Source: Hoylesella timonensis 4401737 = DSM 22865 = JCM 15640 (GTDB taxonomy: Bacteria > Bacteroidota > Bacteroidia > Bacteroidales > Bacteroidaceae). Taken from it: a DNA stretch of 48,368 bases. This document shows positions 8,833 to 17,949 of the stretch, piece by piece. How positions within the stretch are numbered: the stretch's first letter is position 1; each line of letters opens with the position of its first letter. A program made the translations under genes and the position numbers. The stretch lies in the NCBI RefSeq assembly GCF_000455445.1, contig NZ_HG417102.1, positions 11,706-60,073 on the forward strand, given 5' to 3'. The notes beneath the pieces are model-generated. The model did not search any database, was not told the DNA's origin, and saw nothing but the letters and a program-made list of their open reading frames with translations.

Positions 8833-11220
8833 ATGAATGAAAAAACCAACCAATCCTCAATATCTGATTTGAATAAGGAGAAGCATTCAACTTCAGGCAC
8901 TGCTATCTTAAAAGCGAATGACCTATCGCTCGAAGTCTTTGTGGAAGAACAACTGAAACAATGGAACGATGCACAGCAACGGTTCAATGAGCTTCAGCAG
9001 GTGGAGACAAAAGACGTAGAGGTGGGCTCGCTACACATGAAAGTGCAATACAACCCTGCTCGAATGGTGTCTACGGGGGCAAAGATAGATAAAAAGGCGT
9101 TAGCTGCCAGACCGTGTTTCTTATGCGAAAAGAATCGACCAGCGGTGCAGATGAAGCAGGTGATAGATGACAAGTTTGAACTCTTAATCAATCCCTTTCC
9201 CATTCTTCCTCAACATTTTACGATTCCGTTGCGTCAACATCAACCACAGCAAATACGCAAGAATTATACGGAACTGCATCGGTTATTAAGCATCTTCCCC
9301 GACTTGATGTTTTTTTATAACGGTCCGAAATGTGGTGCATCAGCACCCGACCACATGCATTTTCAAGGGGGGAGTGCCCATGTCTTGCCTTTAATGCTCG
9401 ACTGGGAAGTGTTAGCGCAATCGTTGAAACCACTGACAGCGCTAAACGCAGAGGAATCCCTGTCGCTCATTAGTGGCTATCCATGTCCAGCGTTCGTGAT
9501 ACAAAGCCGGTCGGAAGCAGCCGATGAAAAGCTATTCCAACAACTCTATAATGCCCTTCCACTTCATGATGACGACACCGAACCGATGTTGAACATTGTT
9601 AGTTGGCGTAGAGAAGATAATTTTATCAGTGTTATTTTTCCACGCAAGAAACATCGACCCGCTTGTTATTTCGCACAGGGAGACCAGCAAATGCTCATTA
9701 GTCCGGGTGCATTAGATATGTCAGGATTGTTGATAACACCACGTTTGCAGGACTTTGAAAAGATTTCAGGACAGCAGATTGAGGAAATTTTAAGGGAGAT
9801 GACATTGTCGCAGGACGAGATAAAGCAAGTCATTGCGAAACTTATATCCACGACCGACTCCAAAAACTCAACCCTAAAATGTATTGTCAATCAGCGAGAA
9901 CCGAAGGTGTCAGTAGGAATAGTGGGTGCCGAGACAATCCTGTTTTCTTTGAACCAAAACTTTTTGGCAAAAGGAGAGGTGGTTAATGGAGAGCAAGAGG
10001 TACAATTGGTGGATGGTGCTATTAAGTGGAAAGATAATTACTATAGAGAGCTCACCTTTGTACCACAATCCCAAGAGGGAACATTCTCCCTCAACGATGT
10101 GACTATTGGTGTGAATTTTCACTGGGAACGCAAAGAGACTCAAACTTTTTATGGCACCCTCAGACTTGTTGTGGAGGGAGGAAAAATTTTTGCTATCAAT
10201 GACATTTCCGTAGAGCGTTATTTGGAAAGTGTTATTTCCAGTGAGATGAAAGCCACTTCTTCTTTGGAATTGTTGAAGGCGCATGCGGTCATTTCCCGTA
10301 GTTGGCTCTTGGCACAAATAGAAAAGCGTCAACATCTCGAAGAGGCAACCACAGGATTTTTCTCTTTCATCAAAAAGGAAGATGAACTCATCAGATGGTA
10401 TGATCGTGAAGACCACACACTCTTTGACGTGTGTGCCGATGACCATTGCCAGCGCTATCAAGGCATCACCACCGTGCCCAACCAATATGTTTCGGAAGCT
10501 ATCAAGCAAACCAAGGGGCAAGTGTTGATGTACGAAAATGAAATTTGCGATGCACGGTTTAGCAAATGCTGTGGAGGCATTAGCGAAGAATATTCGTATT
10601 GCTGGGAAAATATCTCTAAACCCTATCTTCGGGCAGTGCGCGATATGCCAGATAAAGCACAGGCACAGCTCGATATCTTACCAGACTTGACCATTGAAGA
10701 GAATGCGGAAAAATGGATAAGGACAACCCCAGAAGCTTTCTGTCATACGTCTGATCAGAAAGTGTTGGCGCAAGTATTGAACGATTATGACCAAGAAACC
10801 ACAGACTTCTATCGCTGGAAGGTGACCTACTCACAAGAGAAGCTTAGATCGTTGATAGAAGAAAAAACCAAGAAGACGTTTGGAGATATTTTAGACTTAA
10901 TTGCCCTTGAGCGAGGAAAGAGCGGTAGGATATCAAGACTGAAGATAGTAGGAAGTCTCTTGACATTTACTATTGGCAAGGAATTAGAAATTCGTAGAAC
11001 CCTTTCTGACTCACATCTTTATAGTTCGGCTTTTGTGGTTGATAAAAAAGAAGTAATCAATGGCATTCCGCAGCAGTTCGTTTTGACTGGAGCAGGGTGG
11101 GGGCATGGAGTTGGACTGTGTCAGATTGGTGCTGCCGTCATGGGAGAAGAGGGATATACATACGATGAAATCTTGGCACATTATTACCGAGACGCAATGT
11201 TGCAAAAATTATATGAATAA
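8833..11220 (+). CDS. DUF4922 (HIT/GalT-like) domain fused to SpoIID/LytB domain
   Basis: A 795-residue two-part protein with no signal peptide. The N-terminal ~330 residues are DUF4922. They contain CxxC at C95/C98 (RPCFLCEKNRP) and GASAPDHMHFQ with H174, H176 and Q178, a HxHxQ arrangement like that of GalT, Ap4A phosphorylase and plant GDP-L-galactose phosphorylase. Residues ~360-795 form a SpoIID/LytB domain: SVERYLESVISSEM with the likely catalytic E471, LKAHAVISRSW after it, and the C-terminal GWGHGVGLCQIGA. SpoIID is a lytic transglycosylase on peptidoglycan stripped of stem peptides; relatives enhance amidases. The absence of an export signal is odd for a wall enzyme. The next gene is an AmpG-like transporter, which supports a cell-wall recycling role; the nucleotidyl-transfer role is inferred from the motif. 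Confidence 0.88.
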   Translation: MNEKTNQSSISDLNKEKHSTSGTAILKANDLSLEVFVEEQLKQWNDAQQRFNELQQVETKDVEVGSLHMKVQYNPARMVSTGAKIDKKALAARPCFLCEKNRPAVQMKQVIDDKFELLINPFPILPQHFTIPLRQHQPQQIRKNYTELHRLLSIFPDLMFFYNGPKCGASAPDHMHFQGGSAHVLPLMLDWEVLAQSLKPLTALNAEESLSLISGYPCPAFVIQSRSEAADEKLFQQLYNALPLHDDDTEPMLNIVSWRREDNFISVIFPRKKHRPACYFAQGDQQMLISPGALDMSGLLITPRLQDFEKISGQQIEEILREMTLSQDEIKQVIAKLISTTDSKNSTLKCIVNQREPKVSVGIVGAETILFSLNQNFLAKGEVVNGEQEVQLVDGAIKWKDNYYRELTFVPQSQEGTFSLNDVTIGVNFHWERKETQTFYGTLRLVVEGGKIFAINDISVERYLESVISSEMKATSSLELLKAHAVISRSWLLAQIEKRQHLEEATTGFFSFIKKEDELIRWYDREDHTLFDVCADDHCQRYQGITTVPNQYVSEAIKQTKGQVLMYENEICDARFSKCCGGISEEYSYCWENISKPYLRAVRDMPDKAQAQLDILPDLTIEENAEKWIRTTPEAFCHTSDQKVLAQVLNDYDQETTDFYRWKVTYSQEKLRSLIEEKTKKTFGDILDLIALERGKSGRISRLKIVGSLLTFTIGKELEIRRTLSDSHLYSSAFVVDKKEVINGIPQQFVLTGAGWGHGVGLCQIGAAVMGEEGYTYDEILAHYYRDAMLQKLYE

Positions 11221-11313
11221 CCTCCTCCAGTACACTCGTTTTGCAAAATTAGGATAGCTATAGGCTACACTACAGACAGTATTTGCATTGACAACAAAGC
11301 TTTACGGAAAAGA

Positions 11314-12621
11314 ATGAAAGAGATGAGCCGAATGATATTCAATTCTCCGCTTGAACAGGGGACTATTGACAGGCTGCCATGGAAGTGGATGCCTACGCTG
11401 TACCTGTTCAAAGGACTGTCGTATGCGGTGCTTCTCCTCACCTCGTTGGTGATGCTGAAACGCTTGGGATATCAAAATAGTGAAATCACTTTCTACATAG
11501 GTTGTACCATGTTGCCTTGGATGTTCCGCCCAGTATTATCAATTTTTGTACACAAAGGCTATTTCAACAAGCTTTGGATATTGGCGACAGAAATGATAAA
11601 TGTGATTTGTATTGCAGCCATTGGATACACTATCACACAGCAATCGTGGACAAATTACACAGTACTGCTTTATGTGATATTGATGAGTAGCAACGTGTTT
11701 CATGACATAGCAAGCGACAAATATACACTCACTTCTATCCGGTGCCAGCAAGTATCATTGCTACGAATCTTCAAACGCTTAGTGTATCGGCTGGCATTAC
11801 TCATCGCTGTGGGCATTGTCTGCATGGTTGCTGGTAATTTGGAAGTTGTAACTCGTTTGATAAGGGCTTCGTGGAGTACCGCCTACTATTTGCTAAGTGC
11901 TTTCTTGTTCATCTTGTCAATATGGCATGTCTGCCTATTGCCCCGCTTTACACGAAGTTACCGCGAGCGAGATATATTGTTATCCGATATGTTTTATGCG
12001 TGCCTCAATACCAGTGCCGACCTTATTCGCACGCCAAGTTCGTGGCCAGGAGTCCTTTTCTTGGTTTGCTATCTTTTACCAACAAATCTGCTTTTACCCG
12101 TATCCATGTTGTTTCAATTAGACTTAGGGAGTAGTGGCGGTTTAGGCTTATCACCACAAGAGTTTGGATATGCGTACGGAACAGTAGGAGTATTTGGATT
12201 GTTGACAGGAGACATTTTAGGCATTTGGCTGGTTCATCGCTATGGACTGAAAAAACTGTTGCTACTCATGGCACTCGCTATTTTGGTGCCTTCGCTTGTG
12301 TTCATACACTTGAGTTTTGCGCTACCTAATAACTTCACATGGATTTGTTGGTGTAGTTTTATTCAACAGTTGTGCTATGGATTTGGTAGTTATGCGTATC
12401 TACACTTCCTTGTGTATTACAGTGAGGTGAAACGTTTTTCTACTTTTATACTTTGTGTTGCTTTAGCTGCTGTTGCCATGGCTATTCCTTTCATTCTCTC
12501 GGGGACTTTACAAATGGCATTGGGCTATCGACGTTTCTTCATGCTCACAGCCCTTTGCGGCGTCGCTACCTTAACCGCTACGCTCTTAGTGATGAGTGTT
12601 TACCGAAAAGAAACTTTCTGA
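11314..12621 (+). CDS. AmpG-like MFS transporter
   Basis: A 435-residue protein with about twelve hydrophobic helices, of the major facilitator superfamily, nearest in style to AmpG-type muropeptide permeases (early LYLFKGLSYAVLLLTSLVML, then GYQNSEITFYIGCTMLPWM; late SYAYLHFLVYYSE). It follows the DUF4922-SpoIID gene by 93 bases with no terminator between them, so the pair is probably an operon for uptake and processing of wall fragments. The start at 11314 is taken; internal ATGs at 11323 and 11332 would lose only a few residues. Substrate assignment is by context. Confidence 0.82.
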   Translation: MKEMSRMIFNSPLEQGTIDRLPWKWMPTLYLFKGLSYAVLLLTSLVMLKRLGYQNSEITFYIGCTMLPWMFRPVLSIFVHKGYFNKLWILATEMINVICIAAIGYTITQQSWTNYTVLLYVILMSSNVFHDIASDKYTLTSIRCQQVSLLRIFKRLVYRLALLIAVGIVCMVAGNLEVVTRLIRASWSTAYYLLSAFLFILSIWHVCLLPRFTRSYRERDILLSDMFYACLNTSADLIRTPSSWPGVLFLVCYLLPTNLLLPVSMLFQLDLGSSGGLGLSPQEFGYAYGTVGVFGLLTGDILGIWLVHRYGLKKLLLLMALAILVPSLVFIHLSFALPNNFTWICWCSFIQQLCYGFGSYAYLHFLVYYSEVKRFSTFILCVALAAVAMAIPFILSGTLQMALGYRRFFMLTALCGVATLTATLLVMSVYRKETF

Positions 12622-12780
12622 CGAATAGCCCCATATCCAGCTTTATATAATAAGGTGGACAATCCAAGTGTACTTTACAGTTACCAAATCCCTCTCTGTC
12701 TCAATATTATCCTATTCGTTTTGATGAGGATAAAGCCACGATGCTCGTGCTATGATCGGCTTCGCATTCCTCAATAGGCT

Positions 12781-13677
12781 TTAATACGGGTATTCCAGTT
12801 TCGTCCATTGCTCGTTGACAAAAAAAGTGAAATGATTTGCTTCCATTGATGAAGTATTTTGGAAAAAAGCACCTTTGTACTGTGTAATTTGATTAGGTTT
12901 CACAGGAACCTCCAAAAACTCATGTTTTGTAATGATATCTCCAGTAGCATTTAAGGCAGAAACTGTCATTTTCAACACATTTGCTTTTTCATGTGGGAAG
13001 GTGAAAACATCAAATGTGCCCTGACCATTTCGTTGTTCTTTAGCAATGCTTCGCTCCTCTGTCTGACGTGAATTCTTGCAACCATAACCTGTGACAGCAT
13101 TGAAAGTAGAGCTGCCTCCCGTGTAATAGAACTTTATTTTTTGTACGGCATCAGGCATTTTATCTGTGGTTATCAATCTAAACATGGCTACAGCTCGCTT
13201 CATTTCCAAATCGTAAGTCTTGTTCTCTCCAACCATTATATTTTGAAAGTAATAGAACGTATCCGTTAATTTGTTCTTAGGAAAGGAGATAGCTTCGGGA
13301 GATGTAATGGTGGCTGAGCCGTCTCCGCTGTGTGCAATAGCCACAATTTGATAAGAACCAACAGGCAAATTTGCTTCTATCACTCCAAAATTGGTATCTT
13401 TCTGACTCTGATGAATTGCCTTTACCTTAGTGCCTTCCTTAAAAATTGCCAAATCGATGCGTGTACACATCTTGGTAATATTGGTGGAGCGTGAGAGCTT
13501 CAGCCCTTCTTCAAAAGGAATCTGTTCATAATGACTCATGCGAAAAGTGAGATGATATAAGTCTTCTGAAGTTGGATTCTCTTGCGAAGAATCATCGTTC
13601 AACACTGGTTTTTCACAGGCAACGAGGCACAAGGCAAAAAGTGCAACAATGAGTTTTGTACAATTTAAGTTTTTCAT
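12781..13677 (-). CDS. FimB/Mfa2-family fimbrial lipoprotein
   Basis: A ~298-residue lipoprotein with signal MKNLNCTKLIVALFALCLVAC (lipobox LVAC). The body fits the FimB/Mfa2 family: an early TRIDLAIFKEGTKV strand region, LPVGSYQIVAIAHSG, the MKRAVAMFRL segment, and a second all-beta domain. Such proteins anchor or cap type V fimbriae in Bacteroidota and limit their length. No fimbrillin or usher-like gene is adjacent, so this is an orphan anchor or the main locus is elsewhere. The start at 13677 is chosen because it gives a standard signal; ATGs at 13680 and 13692 lie just upstream. Confidence 0.82.
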   Translation of the reverse strand: MKNLNCTKLIVALFALCLVACEKPVLNDDSSQENPTSEDLYHLTFRMSHYEQIPFEEGLKLSRSTNITKMCTRIDLAIFKEGTKVKAIHQSQKDTNFGVIEANLPVGSYQIVAIAHSGDGSATITSPEAISFPKNKLTDTFYYFQNIMVGENKTYDLEMKRAVAMFRLITTDKMPDAVQKIKFYYTGGSSTFNAVTGYGCKNSRQTEERSIAKEQRNGQGTFDVFTFPHEKANVLKMTVSALNATGDIITKHEFLEVPVKPNQITQYKGAFFQNTSSMEANHFTFFVNEQWTKLEYPY

Positions 13678-13839
13678 CATAGTACAATACATGGTTGAAA
13701 GATTAACAATAAACTTTTATATCGCAATATTACAACAATTCAAATTTTTATCAAAACTTTTTTAGAAAATTCTTCATCCTTTTAACTTTTTGTTTTTTCT
13801 TATCTAATTGCTTCGGTTGCAATAGTGAACAAATAAAAA

Positions 13840-13865
13840 AGGTGTATCACCTAAGCAATACACCT
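13840..13865 (-). terminator. Terminator of the Lrp-family gene
   Basis: Stem AGGTGTAT/ATACACCT (13840-13847 with 13858-13865), 10-base loop, followed on the minus strand by TTTTTTATTTG. It lies about 60 bases past the Lrp stop codon, and is a standard intrinsic terminator. Confidence 0.85.
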
Positions 13866-13922
13866 CATCAAATAAATTGAAGTTATATCATCCTGATAAA
13901 CAAGCTTGTTAAATCAGTGTTG

Positions 13923-14426
13923 TTAATCCTCTTCCTCAAGATCACTGTTTTTGGTCTCTATCTGGATTTGAGAAACAGGCAGTTGCCTATCGATAACTGT
14001 TCTAAATGAAATCATGGTTTCACTGCCTGAAAGTCCTAAGGGCTGCAATTTGTCATGTATAATACTCATCAGATGATGATTGTTCATTACATACAGTTTA
14101 ACAAACAAGTCAAAATCGCCTGTTGTACAATGACATTCCACGATTTCAGGAATCTTTTGAAGCTCTTCGGCAACACGGTCGAAATCATTTGGATCTTTCA
14201 AATGCAGTCCGATATAGGCACAAGTTTCATAACCAATCTTTTCTGGATCGAAAATAAACTGTGAGCCTTTGATAACTCCTAAGTTGATAAGTTTTTGAAC
14301 ACGTTGATGAATAGCTGCTCCACTGACATTACATGCACGGGCAACTTCTAAGAATGGAGTACGAGCATCCTCTGCTATCATAGTGAGGATCTTCTTATCC
14401 AATGCGTCTAAATTATGATGTCCCAT
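13923..14426 (-). CDS. Lrp/AsnC-family transcriptional regulator
   Basis: A 167-residue regulator: N-terminal winged helix-turn-helix (LDALDKKILTMIAEDARTPF, VARACNVSGAAIHQRVQKL) and C-terminal RAM ligand-sensing domain (GYETCAYIGLHLKD, EIVECHCTTGDFDLFVKLYV). Proteins of this family bind DNA as octamers or dimers and respond to amino acids. The start at 14426 (MGHHNLDALD) is preferred over one 19 codons upstream because it begins at the conserved domain and follows the promoter at 14622-14652 with a normal leader. The acidic C-terminus (DLEEED) is typical. No amino-acid operon is next to it, so targets are unknown. Confidence 0.92.
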   Translation of the reverse strand: MGHHNLDALDKKILTMIAEDARTPFLEVARACNVSGAAIHQRVQKLINLGVIKGSQFIFDPEKIGYETCAYIGLHLKDPNDFDRVAEELQKIPEIVECHCTTGDFDLFVKLYVMNNHHLMSIIHDKLQPLGLSGSETMISFRTVIDRQLPVSQIQIETKNSDLEEED

Positions 14427-14621
14427 AGTTAAGTTTATCGACTTCACAAGTGATTGCCATACAGTAAGATTCCTGACAAACAATTCTACCTAAAAAGGCG
14501 TGTGTCTCCAGACATATTTGCCTTCTCTTCTTTTACCTTTAGTTAGCTTTATTCGTTGAATCCTGACTTAAAGATACCTCATGGAAAACCTGTGAAGATT
14601 TTTATTCTTTTTATTCCTTTG

Positions 14622-14652
14622 CAAATATACAATAAAGTGTTGAGTTTCACAA
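14622..14652 (-). promoter_or_regulatory. Promoter of the Lrp-family gene
   Basis: On the minus strand TTG (14650-14652) and TAtaTTTG (14622-14629) are 20 bases apart. The leader to the ATG at 14426 is ~190 bases. The remaining intergenic DNA (to 14778) is A/T-rich with no gene seen. Confidence 0.7.
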
Positions 14653-14778
14653 CGATTTAAGATTTTTTTGTGATAGATTATTACTTCAAAAAGAAAATAA
14701 TAAAAAAAGATAAAAACATGCGTAACTATAAAGGGGTAAACAACCACTTTTGTTTGGACTGTAAAAACGTTCTTGTTG

Positions 14779-15246
14779 CTATTTTTGCTTCACATCTTCG
14801 GCTGAATAGCTAATTTTCAAAGCTTTAGCATTACGCAACTCTTGCTTCACTTGATTGATAGTTGCCATGGATGTATGTTTGTCAGCCCTTATGGAAATAA
14901 TCATTTGCTGCTGATCTTCGGGTGACATTCTATCTCTTTCTGCACTGACATAGTCAGCAATTTCATCAATTCGTACTAATCGGTCGTTTAATTGCACCTG
15001 CATAGGTTGCCCTGTCGCTTTGCCAAAACTTGTGATGGGCATTCCTATATACAGATATACAACAGCTGACTTCATGGTAAGTCGTGTTAATTCTGTGCCT
15101 TGTGGAACTCGATACTTTACTTTCAAGGTTACCTCGCGCATGTGCGTTACTATCATAAAAAAGAACAAAACGGTGAAAATCAAATCAGGTAACGATGCCG
15201 TGTTTAGTTCTGGCACATCTCGAAGCCTACGTCTAAACTGTATCAT
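14779..15246 (-). CDS. exbD: ExbD/TolR-family protein, second copy
   Basis: A ~155-residue membrane-anchored energy transducer: short cytoplasmic N-terminus (MIQFRRRLRDVPELNTASL), one helix with the essential acidic residue in the LPDLIFTVLFFFMIVT segment, then a periplasmic domain. The ATG at 15246 overlaps the upstream ExbD stop codon as ATGA, which favours this start over 15300. With ExbB it forms the proton channel that powers TonB. A second ExbD in one operon is common in Bacteroidota. The sequence is clearly different from its neighbour, so the two probably form a heteromeric set. Confidence 0.9.
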   Translation of the reverse strand: MIQFRRRLRDVPELNTASLPDLIFTVLFFFMIVTHMREVTLKVKYRVPQGTELTRLTMKSAVVYLYIGMPITSFGKATGQPMQVQLNDRLVRIDEIADYVSAERDRMSPEDQQQMIISIRADKHTSMATINQVKQELRNAKALKISYSAEDVKQK

Positions 15247-15812
15247 CGGCTCATTCCTCCTCCCGTGTCTTGATAGGTTTCGGCGATACGTTGCGGACAA
15301 TGCTCAATGACAGTTTGTCGTTCTCTATCAGAACAATCGTCAAATGAATGTCCGAAATGTTGTTGAGCCCATTTTGTTCGCACCTCTTTGTAAGCTGCCA
15401 TCAAACAATGTTGTAATTGGAAATAGGTATCGTATGTTGATTCTGGTGCAGTCTTAATCGTAATTAAATGTTCTTTACCAAGTCGCATTATAAAGTCTTC
15501 CACTTTTACCTGCAAATCCTGTATCCTAATTTTGTGTCCATTCTGCATCACGATATTGTCTGCTGTAATGCTAAGTTCCAGTAGTTTGTCTTTATCTACA
15601 ATACTTTCTTGCTGTGTAGTCTTTGGCTGTGCAGGCGGTAATTGTCGACGTAACCCCTTATCCACATCCATAGACGTGGTAACCAGGAAGAATATCAAAA
15701 GCATGAAAGAAATGTCTGCCGTAGAAGTTGTATTCAGTCCTGGAATCTGATGTTTTCGTTTACGAATGAACATGTTGCGAGTTATGTTTTCTTCGATATC
15801 TTGTGATGCCAT
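15243..15812 (-). CDS. exbD: ExbD/TolR-family protein, first copy
   Basis: 189 residues (or 176 from the ATG at 15773). One transmembrane helix with the expected acidic residue in TADISFMLLIFFLVTTSMDV, then a periplasmic domain of ~130 residues. The N-terminal KRKHQIPGLNTTS segment is the usual cytoplasmic lead. It overlaps the preceding membrane gene and is coupled by an ATGA junction to the second ExbD. Part of the operon ExbB - membrane protein X - ExbD - ExbD. Confidence 0.9.
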   Translation of the reverse strand: MASQDIEENITRNMFIRKRKHQIPGLNTTSTADISFMLLIFFLVTTSMDVDKGLRRQLPPAQPKTTQQESIVDKDKLLELSITADNIVMQNGHKIRIQDLQVKVEDFIMRLGKEHLITIKTAPESTYDTYFQLQHCLMAAYKEVRTKWAQQHFGHSFDDCSDRERQTVIEHCPQRIAETYQDTGGGMSR

Positions 15813-16284
15813 ATCCTACAGCACCAACAGCTACGATGAGTAAGATAGAGGAGGTATAAATCAACTGGTCAGCAATACGCAAGAGCAAGCTGTTCGTAAA
15901 GTTTTTGCCATTACTCACCACTGGATTGGTGGAGGCGAAAGCAAATGTAATTAACAAAAGAAGGCAAGTCCCACCAGCTACGCATCTTCTAATGAGTTGG
16001 ACAGGGATACCAAGAACAAGTCTTGACTGATTTCTTCCACAGCGAATTTCCTTCCGTACAGCCCACATGGTTACACATAAAGCGATAAGAATGAATCCAT
16101 ACATGGCGAAAATGAGCAAATTAGTCAGCAATGGTTCATTGAAGTCTGGGTTATCAAGATAAGGTTGCTGGTAACCCAAAAGATAAAAAAGCGCAAACAC
16201 CACAAACGTAATGCCTATCAAAAAATAAAAAATAAGCTGCGAAATCCGTTCCGTAGAGCGATGATGCAAATCTATATGTTTCAT
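15760..16284 (-). CDS. Four-helix membrane protein inside the ExbB-ExbD operon
   Basis: A 174-residue protein with four hydrophobic helices (about 17-37, 53-74, 100-120 and 138-158) and basic ends. No family is recognised with certainty. It lies one base after the ExbB gene and overlaps the first ExbD gene, so it is translated as part of this operon. That placement suggests it works with or assembles the ExbB/ExbD channel, but nothing in the sequence proves it. Confidence 0.75.
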   Translation of the reverse strand: MKHIDLHHRSTERISQLIFYFLIGITFVVFALFYLLGYQQPYLDNPDFNEPLLTNLLIFAMYGFILIALCVTMWAVRKEIRCGRNQSRLVLGIPVQLIRRCVAGGTCLLLLITFAFASTNPVVSNGKNFTNSLLLRIADQLIYTSSILLIVAVGAVGYGITRYRRKHNSQHVHS

Positions 16285-16285
16285 C

Positions 16286-17107
16286 TTAAGACTGTTTATG
16301 CTTCATGAGCGTATCTAATAACGTGATGGCCGACTCCTCCATTTGGGCTGTGATGTGGTCGATTTTTGACAGGATATAGTTATAAAATACCTGTAATACT
16401 AGTGCCACAATAATTCCAAAGATGGTGGTAATCAGTGCCACTTTCATACCAGCAGCAACAATTGTTGGACTAATATCGCCAGCCATTTGAATCTGGTCGA
16501 ACGTCATAATCATACCAATAACAGTTCCTAAGAAGCCTAAGGAAGGAGCCATTGCGATAAAGAGTGTAATCCATGAACATCCTTTCTCTAAGTTAGTTGC
16601 CTGAACCGAGCCGTAGGCTGCGACAGACCGCTCTATATTTTCAATACTATCGTCAATTCTATCCAATCCTTGATAACAAAGTGACGCTACAGGTCCACGT
16701 GTCTGCAAACACTGTTGCTTTGCACCTTCAATATCACTCGCATAGATTTTCTTTTCCAAGTCTTTCATAAATTGTTTGGCATTGATTTCAGAAAGACTCA
16801 AATAGATGATTCTTTCGATGCAAAATGCTAATCCCAATACTAACACCAAAGCAACCAAAGACATGAACCCTGCATTTCCTTCTATGAATTTTGTCTTCAA
16901 GAACTGGTGTAAGCCTCCTGTTTGAGGCTCGGCAATAGTGGTGTCAGCTACGTCAGCTAACGCAGCATTCAGCTCGGAATGTGCGACACTATCGCTTTCT
17001 TGCACGCTGACAGAGTCTTGATTTACCGCATTTTGAGCCATACAACAAAAACTTCCTCCAAAAAGAAAAAGCAAACATAGTATTTGTTTAATAATGAATC
17101 TTGTCAT
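16286..17107 (-). CDS. exbB: ExbB/TolQ/MotA-family proton channel protein
   Basis: A ~273-residue inner-membrane protein. A cleavable-looking signal (MTRFIIKQILCLLFLFGG to CMAQ) is followed by ~50 periplasmic residues, then helix 1 (about GFMSLVALVLVLGLAFCIER), a cytoplasmic domain, and helices 2 and 3 with the MotA/ExbB signature APSLGFLGTVIGMIMTFDQI and an ALITTIFGIIVALVLQ helix. The signal peptide plus three helices is the Bacteroidota form. The start at 17107 is supported because the promoter at 17165-17196 would begin transcription downstream of the alternative ATG at 17167. The encoded TonB (22873) lies 6 kb away. Confidence 0.93.
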   Translation of the reverse strand: MTRFIIKQILCLLFLFGGSFCCMAQNAVNQDSVSVQESDSVAHSELNAALADVADTTIAEPQTGGLHQFLKTKFIEGNAGFMSLVALVLVLGLAFCIERIIYLSLSEINAKQFMKDLEKKIYASDIEGAKQQCLQTRGPVASLCYQGLDRIDDSIENIERSVAAYGSVQATNLEKGCSWITLFIAMAPSLGFLGTVIGMIMTFDQIQMAGDISPTIVAAGMKVALITTIFGIIVALVLQVFYNYILSKIDHITAQMEESAITLLDTLMKHKQS

Positions 17108-17164
17108 TTTGTATTTCTGCCAATAAAGTTTTATGATTAAATAGCACTCCTTTTTTAGAATTTT

Positions 17165-17196
17165 CAAAGGTACATATTTTGAAGAAGAAAACCAAA
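17165..17196 (-). promoter_or_regulatory. Promoter of the exbB operon
   Basis: Minus-strand TTTG (17193-17196), 20-base spacer and TAccTTTG (17165-17172): a full match to the Bacteroidota consensus. It places the transcription start near 17158 and thereby rules out the upstream ATG of exbB. Confidence 0.8.
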
Positions 17197-17337
17197 CAAG
17201 CCTGTTATAATAAGTGTAAAATTAGTTACTTTTATGCAAAGGTCATGATAAAAATAGTTCTCCTCCTCTGACTTTTATTCCTTAGATTTATATCAAGTCA
17301 GTTCATTGTAAATCAAAGTCAAATAAAAATTCATATA

Positions 17338-17937
17338 TCACTGAATTCCTATGAGTTTATGTAATTGCAAAGAAAGTTTCCATTGAGGGTGCGTTTTCAC
17401 AAACTGAATCGCTTTCTGCAGAATTTCTTTATTCCTTAATTCATCACCTACGTCACAAGGCTGCACATATCGTTCCTCCGCCTCAATGCCAAATGTGCTT
17501 ATAGGGTGTATGCCGTCATACACCACCTTTATCTCGTTGGCTTGCTTAATATGCACGTCTCCAGCCTCTATAAATGCTTTCTTTGGTGAACAGGTTACCC
17601 AATCAACACCTTTAGGAATGGGATGAGTGCCATTTGTTTCCATCGAAACATAATAACCATGTACATGAAAAAGCTGCAACAGTTCTGGCGTTACTTGCAA
17701 AGTAGGCTCTCCTCCAGTGATAACAACAAAGTTACAGGGCGCATATTGTTGCACATTTTCTATGATTTGTTGTGCAGACATTTCTGTATACTCATCAAAA
17801 TTCGTATCGCAAAACGAACAGTGTAGATTACATTTAGCAAACCTAACAAACACGGCTGCCCTGCCTGCATGATGTCCTTCGCCCTGTAATGAATAAAAGA
17901 TTTCGTTTACTTTGTAGGTACGTACATCGTGATTCAT
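17338..17937 (-). CDS. queE: QueE, 7-carboxy-7-deazaguanine synthase
   Basis: Radical-SAM enzyme that converts carboxytetrahydropterin to 7-carboxy-7-deazaguanine, third step of queuosine/preQ0 synthesis. The 199-residue protein has the CxxxCxxC cluster (C36, C40, C43 in FAKCNLHCSFCDTNF), a substrate-binding EIFYSLQGEG start, and VITGGEPTLQ as the SAM-contacting glycine segment. Last of the queC-queD-queE group, 12 bases after queD. Confidence 0.95.
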   Translation of the reverse strand: MNHDVRTYKVNEIFYSLQGEGHHAGRAAVFVRFAKCNLHCSFCDTNFDEYTEMSAQQIIENVQQYAPCNFVVITGGEPTLQVTPELLQLFHVHGYYVSMETNGTHPIPKGVDWVTCSPKKAFIEAGDVHIKQANEIKVVYDGIHPISTFGIEAEERYVQPCDVGDELRNKEILQKAIQFVKTHPQWKLSLQLHKLIGIQ

Positions 17938-17949
17938 TTCCTGCTATAT

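Noticed and set aside
9910..10521. A 203-codon open frame on the minus strand inside the DUF4922-SpoIID gene
   Set aside because: Antisense to a conserved domain region, with composition unlike a real protein.
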